Origin: Neorhizobium galegae bv. orientalis str. HAMBI 540
GTDB taxonomy: Bacteria > Pseudomonadota > Alphaproteobacteria > Rhizobiales > Rhizobiaceae
Direction of reading: 5' to 3'
DNA: 64,000 nt
Assembly: GCF_000731315.1 (NCBI RefSeq)
Contig: NZ_HG938353.1
Coordinates: 1,240,001 to 1,304,000 of the forward strand
The notes beneath the pieces were generated by a model. The model had not been told where the DNA came from. It saw nothing but the letters and a program-made list of their open reading frames with translations, and made no database searches. Made by a program: the position numbers and the translations under genes. This document shows, in pieces, positions 58,524-64,000 of the stretch. Within the stretch, counting starts at the first letter, position 1. Each line of letters opens with the position of its first letter.

Positions 58524-58991
58524 ATTCACCGATCTCCTCCATACGCCCTGACAAAGCCGGGAGACGCTCCGCGCTTCGGGGCTTTTCAGATGTCGCACAT
58601 TCTGGAGCAGCGGCGGATATAAATCCATGGGACTAGGACCAATGATCCCGCCTTCGGGACCAAGGTCGGGTGGGGGCGGGGACCTTGGTCTCAAGGGCCC
58701 GTTCCCGAGCGGCGGCGGACGCGGTGGTCTGTCCTGTGTCTGCCGGCAAATGGCGAGGTCCGTCCAGCTGACTTATCTAAGAGCCCAATCCGTAGATCGA
58801 AATTCCTGGAGGAGGTCGCCGACGAGTGGTCCAGGCTGGATCCGGACGAGTTCCCGTTCGCGCGAAGCATCGCCCTCTATCTGCCACAGCATGACGACCG
58901 TGCCGACTTTGTCGCCGGGATCGACCTCATCCTCCGCGGCATCGGGATGCCGAGCTAGTCCCGCGCGGTGTCCGGGGGTGCGGAGAAATCG
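58524..58991. other. Intergenic region with a regulator relic
   Basis: 468 bases between two minus-strand genes. It contains the promoter region for the Gly-rich gene, two inverted repeats of GGGACC/GGTCCC type near 58630-58690, and the TetR fragment at 58797-58958. No intact gene is present. Confidence 0.5.
58797..58958 (+). pseudogene. C-terminal fragment of a TetR/AcrR-type regulator
   Basis: 53 codons plus stop in one frame: SKFLEEVADEWSRLDPDEFP, then FARSIALYLPQHDDRADFVA and GIDLILRGIGMPS. This is the ligand-domain end common in TetR regulators of the form WxxLDPxEFPF...HDDRxxFxxGIDLILxGI. The DNA-binding N-terminal 130 or so residues are missing and there is no start codon, so it is a remnant. 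Confidence 0.65.
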
Positions 58992-59378
58992 TTAAGTCGG
59001 AAAAGCTTGCAGCTTTCCGCTGGCGTCATACTGAAGGCGGTTATCTTCGATCGCTCCCCGATGCATGACGGCCCACTCGGCGAGCTGCCGCACGGTTTCC
59101 GACAGGGAATGCCCAAGCGGGGTCAAGGTATATTGGACCTGAGGCGGTGTGCTGTGATGGACGGTTCGATCGACCAGGCCGTCGCGTTCCAGCGTCTTGA
59201 GCGTCCGTGTCAGCATCTGCTGCGAAATACCGCCTACCTGCCGCTTCAGCTCGTTGAACCGTCGGGCACCCAGCCGAAGCGACACGACCACCTGGATCGT
59301 CCATTTGTCGCCGACGCGGCTCAGGATTTCACTCACTCCCCTGCAATCGGCTTCCGCGTGCGAAACAGTCACATCCAT
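58992..59378 (-). CDS. HxlR-family winged-helix regulator
   Basis: 128 residues from ATG 59378. The family pattern is complete: SEILSRVGDKWTIQVVVSLR, RFNELKRQVGGISQQMLTRT, LKTLERDGLVDRTVHHSTPP and VQYTLTPLGHSLSETVRQLA. A Cys at residue 12 sits where redox-sensing HxlR members (for example YodB, HypR) carry their reactive Cys. It is divergent from the glutathione S-transferase gene, which it probably controls. Confidence 0.9.
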   Translation of the reverse strand: MDVTVSHAEADCRGVSEILSRVGDKWTIQVVVSLRLGARRFNELKRQVGGISQQMLTRTLKTLERDGLVDRTVHHSTPPQVQYTLTPLGHSLSETVRQLAEWAVMHRGAIEDNRLQYDASGKLQAFPT

Positions 59379-59403
59379 CTGACCAACTCCCAAAGATATG
59401 CTT

Positions 59404-59454
59404 TTGACGGGTATTTTTAGGTCACATAAATGGTTGTGGTCAACATTGTAGACC
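59404..59454. promoter_or_regulatory. Divergent promoters and operator between the HxlR and GST genes
   Basis: Plus strand: TTGACG (59404-59409), 16 bases, ATAAAT (59426-59431). Minus strand: TTGACC (59443-59438), 17 bases, CTAAAA (59420-59415). A 17-base imperfect palindrome GGTC-A-ACA-T-TGT-A-GACC (59438-59454) overlaps the minus-strand -35 and lies downstream of the plus-strand -10, where a bound HxlR dimer could repress both genes. Confidence 0.5.
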
Positions 59455-59503
59455 TTGTCTTTGGAAAGAAACGCGGAGACGGGTCCACTACAGGGAGACC
59501 ACC

Positions 59504-60088
59504 ATGAACCTCTTCTATTATCCCGCCGCCTGCAGTCTGGCCGATCACATCGCGCTCATCGAGACCGGGCTCGCCTACAAGCTCCTGAGCATCAACCATG
59601 AGAGAAAGACCGAGGACGGCCGGGATTTCCTGTCCATCAACCCAAAGGGCTATATTCCAACCCTCGAGCTGGAAGACGGCGTGTTTCTCACGGAGAACCC
59701 GGTCATTCTGAACTACATCGCCGAGAAGAGCGGCAAGCTTCTTCCGAAGGATGGCATGATCCGGTGGCGGACGCTCGAGTCTCTCGCTTTCATGGCATCC
59801 GAAATCCATGCAAGTTACCAGCCCTTCTTCAGGGATTTCCCCGAGCCGGAAAAGGTGCGCGCCCGCGAAAAGCTTGTGAAAGCCTTCGCCATCCTCGCCG
59901 ACCAGATGGGCGACAAGAAATTCCTCGTCAGCGACGAGATGACGATTGCAGATTGTTACCTGTTCTGGGTTCTGATGGTTGCACCCAAGAGCGGCGTCGA
60001 GCTGCCGGAAAACCTCCGCAAGGCCTTCGACCGCATGCGGGCGCTGCCCTCCGTGATCCAGGCGCTCGCCGAGGAAGGACTGGGTTGA
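59504..60088 (+). CDS. Glutathione S-transferase
   Basis: 194 residues. The N-terminal thioredoxin fold (MNLFYYPAACSLADHIALIE) has the beta-class Cys10 and the cis-Pro/SNAIL-like motif NPKGYIPTLELEDGVFLTEN. The C-terminal helical domain has the N-capping motif VSDEMTIADCYLFWVL. It conjugates glutathione to electrophiles or reduces peroxides. Divergent from an HxlR regulator, consistent with induction by electrophiles or oxidants. Confidence 0.9.
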   Translation: MNLFYYPAACSLADHIALIETGLAYKLLSINHERKTEDGRDFLSINPKGYIPTLELEDGVFLTENPVILNYIAEKSGKLLPKDGMIRWRTLESLAFMASEIHASYQPFFRDFPEPEKVRAREKLVKAFAILADQMGDKKFLVSDEMTIADCYLFWVLMVAPKSGVELPENLRKAFDRMRALPSVIQALAEEGLG

Positions 60089-60126
60089 TCGGAGCGCTGT
60101 CCCGAACTGAGCACACAACGTTCAGT

Positions 60127-60161
60127 GGCCAAGCGTACCTCGATAGGCGGTCCGCTTGGCC
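60127..60161. repeat. Inverted repeat downstream of the GST gene
   Basis: GGCCAAGCG (60127-60135) and CGCTTGGCC (60153-60161) are perfect complements, 17 bases apart. It lies 40 bases after the GST stop in a 250-base gap between convergent genes that holds nothing else recognisable. It could act as a terminator, though no U-tract follows. Confidence 0.45.
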
Positions 60162-60338
60162 TGGAAATCGCACGATGGGGCCGATGGCTGCTTTTGGTGC
60201 GTTGAGATCTCGTCATGGGGCGGCGCATAGCCAGCCGATCAGCAGGTCCGCGTGACCCCCTGTATGGGCGCATTTCAACCGAGCCAATCGTCGGCCAGGC
60301 CTTCCCGCTCTCCACCTCCGTTTCTGCGGGACTACAAT

Positions 60339-61184
60339 CTACCGCGTACCGACAATCACAGACGCGGTCGAACGAAGCTGCACCTGTCCGTCCCGAACGG
60401 ATTGCCGTGCCAGCGTGAGTACCTCTTCGCGGATCTTCGCTTTTGTCTCCGGGTCGGCTTTCGCAAGTCCCGCCACGACGGGGGCTGCGATGTCTGTCAT
60501 GAAGTCCCAATACCTCTCCGGTGACTCGTGGGTCATGACGGACGACACTTCCTCCTCGTTTATGTCCTTCAGACCGGCTCCCTCGAAGGCGCTGCGCATC
60601 AATCCAGACGGGGCGCAACGAAAGAGCCCCGGCGATCCGGGCGGCGGCGCAGGCATCTCCACGTGACGAGCGATCGTTGACATGATCGTCGTTGCCCAGG
60701 GGTTGCTGTCAGGCCCACTCCAGACGGCCGCGCAGATGCGTGCCCCTGGCTTCGCCACCCGGGCAAATTCTCGAGCCGCGAGCGAGATATCGGGAAAGAA
60801 CATGAACCCGAAGCGGCACAGAACGCTGTCGAAATGTGCGTCGGGAAATGGCAGCGCTCCCGCGTCACAGACTTTGGTTTCGAAATTCGTCAGATGCCGG
60901 CGCGCCGCATTCTCGGCGGCCACCGCCAGCATGCGCTCGGAGAGATCGGTTACCGTCACTCTTCCACGCGGCACCATAGCTGCCGCAGTAAGGCCAGGTT
61001 CGCCGGTGCCGGCGGCAACGTCAAGGACATGCGAGTGCTCGTGCAAGTTCGCGAGCCGCAGCATCGCATCACCAAACGGGGCAAGCCAGCGGAGAACCGG
61101 CTCGTCCCATTTTTTCCAGCCCGCTGAAAAACGATCCCATGTGTCGCGCTGCTGGTCGCGGATATCATCGAGGTTTCCAGGCAT
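60339..61184 (-). CDS. Class I SAM-dependent methyltransferase (UbiE-like)
   Basis: 281 residues from ATG 61184, preceded by GGAAGGAG; an upstream in-frame ATG at 61202 lacks a good site. Motif I VLDVAAGTGEPGLTAA, motif II VTVTDLSERMLAVA, and the DAGALPFPDAHFDSVLCRFG segment typical of UbiE/COQ5-like enzymes acting on small hydrophobic substrates. The substrate is unknown. Confidence 0.88.
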   Translation of the reverse strand: MPGNLDDIRDQQRDTWDRFSAGWKKWDEPVLRWLAPFGDAMLRLANLHEHSHVLDVAAGTGEPGLTAAAMVPRGRVTVTDLSERMLAVAAENAARRHLTNFETKVCDAGALPFPDAHFDSVLCRFGFMFFPDISLAAREFARVAKPGARICAAVWSGPDSNPWATTIMSTIARHVEMPAPPPGSPGLFRCAPSGLMRSAFEGAGLKDINEEEVSSVMTHESPERYWDFMTDIAAPVVAGLAKADPETKAKIREEVLTLARQSVRDGQVQLRSTASVIVGTR

Positions 61185-61649
61185 GCCCGTCGCTCCTTCC
61201 ATGATAGACCTCCCGGTCGGCCGGGTGACACACTATGAGCGCTCTGAACCAGCTTGCAATCGAATACATGCCGTAACGGGGTGCACGCTTTTGCGGGCGC
61301 TCTGACCTGCGCGGGCGATGGCCGCTTACGGCGTAAAATTGCCATAGCGCTACACGGCCAATGGGTTTTGATCTCAAGTGTCGGAATTATCTGGCTCAGA
61401 TGTGCTGGCACGCCGGGCAAAGCTGGCTTTCGTCCACCTCGGACGGCCCGGGATCATTTCAATCCCACGATCTTCGACGTTCGACGTAGATCCCGAAGTC
61501 GATCGGCCTCACGCCCGCCTGCTGCGCAATCTTACGCACCGGATCTTGCAAAGGCATATAGTTTTTCAGGCACCGGAGTGCCTGAAAAGTTCTCGTTGAG
61601 GCTGATTCTGGACAAACCGATCGTTTCTACGATCAGCCATTCACATTCA
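61185..61649. other. Gene-poor region between the methyltransferase and nrdJ
   Basis: 465 bases. A perfect 11-base-pair palindrome, TTTTCAGGCAC-CGGA-GTGCCTGAAAA, is at 61563-61588. A 32-codon minus-strand frame (61459-61557, starting MPLQDPVRKIAQQAGVRP) begins six bases from it but lacks a ribosome binding site. It may be a gene fragment. No terminator with a U-tract was found for nrdJ. Confidence 0.4.
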
Positions 61650-64000
61650 TCAGCTGCAGCCGCTCGTAGCCCCACACGTGTCGCACTTCTCGCAAGTCCC
61701 GTTCCGGACCATCGTGAAGTTCTGGCACTCGCCGCACATGTTGCCCGTATAGCCCTGGGCGATCGAACGCATGCGGCGTTCGTTTTCGACCTTTTTGGCT
61801 TCCGTCTTGGCGGTCGCGGCCTCGTCGGCGGCCTTGTCGGAGAAGAGGGCCGTGGTGGCTGCCTGTTCTTCGGTCAGTTCCTCGACGATCTCTTCGGCGA
61901 GTTCCTTGGCGCGCTCCTCGTAGTCCCGCTTGAAGGAGACGATTTCGGAGGTGGAGATGGCAACCGTCGGTTCCAGCTTGCGGGCGGCGGCACCGGCAAA
62001 GGCGGTGACGTTGGTGCCGGCCGAGGCGCGGGCAGGGGCGGCGGTCGCCGCACCCTTGATGTCGGCCGGGCGGTCGCCGCCGGTGCCGGAGACGAGCGTC
62101 GGCTTGTAACCGCGGGTCAGGCCCTTGGAGACGACATCCGCCTTGCCTTCCGAGACGCCGCGGCCAAGCGCGGTGTTGGAGAAGTCCGACGTATCGACAT
62201 GCGCGAGGTCGTGGCGGCCGAGATAGGAGATCGCCAGTTCCCGGAACACGTAGTCGAGGATGGACGTGGCGTTCTTGATCGCGTCATTGCCCGTGACGAT
62301 GCCCGCCGGCTCGAACTTGGTGAACGTGAAGGCATCGACATATTCCTCGAGCGGCACGCCATATTGCAGGCCGAGCGAGACGGAGATCGCGAAGTTGTTG
62401 ATGAAGGCGCGCAGCGCCGAACCTTCCTTGTTCATGTCGAGGAAGATTTCGCCGAGACGGCCGTCGTCGTATTCGCCGGTGCGCAGGAAGATGGTGTGAC
62501 CGCCGATCTTCGCCTTCTGGGTATAACCCTTGCGGCGGCCGGGCAGCTTTTCCTGGCTGCGGACGACCTTTTCGATGATCCGCTCGACGATCTTTTCGGT
62601 GATCGTCACCGCCTGGGCGGCTGTCGGCTGAGCCAGCAGTTCCTCGACGGCGTCTTCCGCATCGTCATCGGCAATCAGCGACGAGTTGAGCGGCTGGGAG
62701 AGCTTCGAACCGTCGCGATAAAGCGCGTTCGCTTTGACGCCGAGCTTCCAGGACAGCATGTAGGCCGAGCCGCAATCCTCGACGGTCGCGTCGTTCGGCA
62801 TGTTGATCGTCTTGGAGATCGCGCCCGAGATGAACGGCTGTGCAGCCGCCATCATGCGGATATGGCTTTCGACCGAGAGATAACGCTTGCCGATCTTGCC
62901 GCAGGGATTGGCGCAATCGAAGACGGCCAAATGTTCGTTCTTCAGGAAGGGGGCGCCTTCGAGCGTCATCGCGCCGCAGACATGGATGTTGGCGGCTTCG
63001 ATGTCTTTCTTGGAGAAGCCGATATGTTCGAGCAGGTTGAAGCTCACGTCGGCGAGTTGCTCGTCGGTGACCTTCAGCGTGCCCTTCAGGAAGTCTGCAC
63101 CAAGCGTCCACTGGTTGAAGACGAACTTGATGTCGAAGGCAGCTTTGGTGGCGCCGTTGATGGCTTCGATCTTGTCGTCGGTGAAACCCTTGGCCTTCAG
63201 CGAGCCGGGGTTGATGCCAGGCGCCTGGTTGAGATTGCCGTGGCCGACGGCATATGCCTCGATCTCGGCGATCTGGCTTTCCGAATAACCGAGCGTGCGC
63301 AGGGCTTCCGGAACGGCGCGGTTGATGATCTTCCAGTAGCCGCCGCCGGCGAGCTTCTTGAACTTGACGAGCGCGAAATCGGGCTCGATGCCGGTTGTGT
63401 CGCAATCCATCACGAGGCCGATCGTGCCGGTCGGGGCAATCACCGAGACCTGCGCGTTGCGGTAGCCGTGTTGTTCGCCGAGGACAAGCGCCTTGTCCCA
63501 GGCAGCTTTGGCATGGGCGACCAGATCCTGGTCCGGGTTTTCCGAATGGATCAGCGCCACCGGGTTGACCGACAGCTGTTCGTAGCCGGAGGTTTCGGCG
63601 TGAGCGGCGCGGCGATGGTTGCGGATGACCCTCAGCATGCTGTCGCGGTTCGGAGCGAAGTTCGGGAAGGGGCCGAGTTCGGAAGCCATTTCGGCGGACG
63701 TCGCATAGGAAATGCCCGTCATGATCGCGGTCAGCGAGCCGGCGATGGCGCGGCCTTCCGGAGAGTCGTAGGCGATGCCGGTCGACATCAGCAGGCCGCC
63801 GATATTGGCATAGCCGAGGCCGAGCGTGCGGTACTGGTAGGAAAGTTCGGCGATCTGGCGCGACGGGAACTGCGCCATCATCACCGAGATTTCGAGGACG
63901 ACGGTCCACAGGCGCGTCGCATGTTCGTAATCGGCGATGTTGATGCGGGCGGTCGTCTTGTCCTTGAACTGCAGCAGGTTCATGGAGGCGAGGTTGCAGG
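61650..64000 (-). CDS. nrdJ: Vitamin B12-dependent ribonucleotide reductase, C-terminal part (runs off the right edge)
   Basis: The last 783 or so codons are present; the family is about 1,250 residues, so the N-terminal third lies beyond 64000. The frame stays open to the edge through [13 protein letters not shown], a class II reductase motif. It makes deoxyribonucleotides using adenosylcobalamin, independent of oxygen. The C-terminal tail has a cysteine cluster ([20 protein letters not shown], then CGATSGCS) that fits a metal-binding or redox tail. The ATG at 63983 is internal, not the start. A cobalamin riboswitch upstream, if any, would be outside the window. Confidence 0.93.
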   Translation of the reverse strand, partial: CNLASMNLLQFKDKTTARINIADYEHATRLWTVVLEISVMMAQFPSRQIAELSYQYRTLGLGYANIGGLLMSTGIAYDSPEGRAIAGSLTAIMTGISYATSAEMASELGPFPNFAPNRDSMLRVIRNHRRAAHAETSGYEQLSVNPVALIHSENPDQDLVAHAKAAWDKALVLGEQHGYRNAQVSVIAPTGTIGLVMDCDTTGIEPDFALVKFKKLAGGGYWKIINRAVPEALRTLGYSESQIAEIEAYAVGHGNLNQAPGINPGSLKAKGFTDDKIEAINGATKAAFDIKFVFNQWTLGADFLKGTLKVTDEQLADVSFNLLEHIGFSKKDIEAANIHVCGAMTLEGAPFLKNEHLAVFDCANPCGKIGKRYLSVESHIRMMAAAQPFISGAISKTINMPNDATVEDCGSAYMLSWKLGVKANALYRDGSKLSQPLNSSLIADDDAEDAVEELLAQPTAAQAVTITEKIVERIIEKVVRSQEKLPGRRKGYTQKAKIGGHTIFLRTGEYDDGRLGEIFLDMNKEGSALRAFINNFAISVSLGLQYGVPLEEYVDAFTFTKFEPAGIVTGNDAIKNATSILDYVFRELAISYLGRHDLAHVDTSDFSNTALGRGVSEGKADVVSKGLTRGYKPTLVSGTGGDRPADIKGAATAAPARASAGTNVTAFAGAAARKLEPTVAISTSEIVSFKRDYEERAKELAEEIVEELTEEQAATTALFSDKAADEAATAKTEAKKVENERRMRSIAQGYTGNMCGECQNFTMVRNGTCEKCDTCGATSGCS

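Overview
This 64 kb window is chromosomal DNA of an alphaproteobacterium, most likely a member of the Rhizobiaceae (Rhizobium/Agrobacterium/Ensifer group). The evidence is the GC-rich codon use, two nearly identical tuf genes flanking an rRNA-protein/RNA-polymerase cluster, the gene order trmH - tRNA-Tyr - tRNA-Gly - tuf - tRNA-Trp - secE - nusG - rplKAJL - rpoBC - rpsLG - fusA - tuf - S10/spc/alpha operons, a short FtsZ paralogue lacking the C-terminal tail, and a B12-dependent ribonucleotide reductase. No prophage, insertion sequence, CRISPR array or rRNA operon is visible.

Layout. 1-5005: a Gly/Ser-rich secreted protein, then a minus-strand group encoding a lytic transglycosylase, UDP-glucose 6-dehydrogenase, CysQ phosphatase and a TrmH-type RNA methyltransferase. 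5108-8447: a strong promoter, tRNA-Tyr and tRNA-Gly, a small exported protein, tuf copy 1, a gene-poor stretch with relics, and tRNA-Trp. 8645-41182: the large expression cluster. secE-nusG-rplKAJL-rpoBC is followed by a small minus-strand gene, then rpsLG-fusA-tuf copy 2, the S10 operon (rpsJ to rpsQ), the spc operon (rplN to rplO), secY-adk, and rpsM-rpsK-rpoA-rplQ. Hairpin-rich leaders and internal terminators at the main boundaries probably adjust stoichiometry.

41357-53823: mixed metabolic and stress genes: DoxX, the MsrPQ periplasmic methionine sulfoxide repair pair, a DUF4112 protein, a probably frameshifted DUF1902 antitoxin-like gene, ilvD, a MazEF-type toxin-antitoxin pair with a visible promoter/operator, an LprI-domain protein, a YkvA protein, a Do-family protease overlapping rarA, a DUF1883 protein, an exported alpha/beta hydrolase, a ketopantoate-reductase-like enzyme and a small unknown protein. 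54042-64000: truncated FtsZ paralogue, methyltransferase, DUF1223 thioredoxin-like exported protein, outer-membrane beta-barrel protein, a Gly-rich exported protein, a TetR relic, a divergent HxlR regulator/glutathione S-transferase pair, another methyltransferase, and the C-terminal two thirds of the B12-dependent ribonucleotide reductase running off the right edge.

Most of the window is conserved core genome. The less explained signals are in RNA leaders (three GNRA-capped hairpins before rplK, UUCG/GAAA-capped hairpins before rplJ, mutually exclusive hairpins before rpsJ), an orphan terminator that may end a small RNA, operator palindromes at the MazEF and HxlR/GST loci, and the frameshifted DUF1902 gene. 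All functional names rest on reading motifs by eye; no database search was run.
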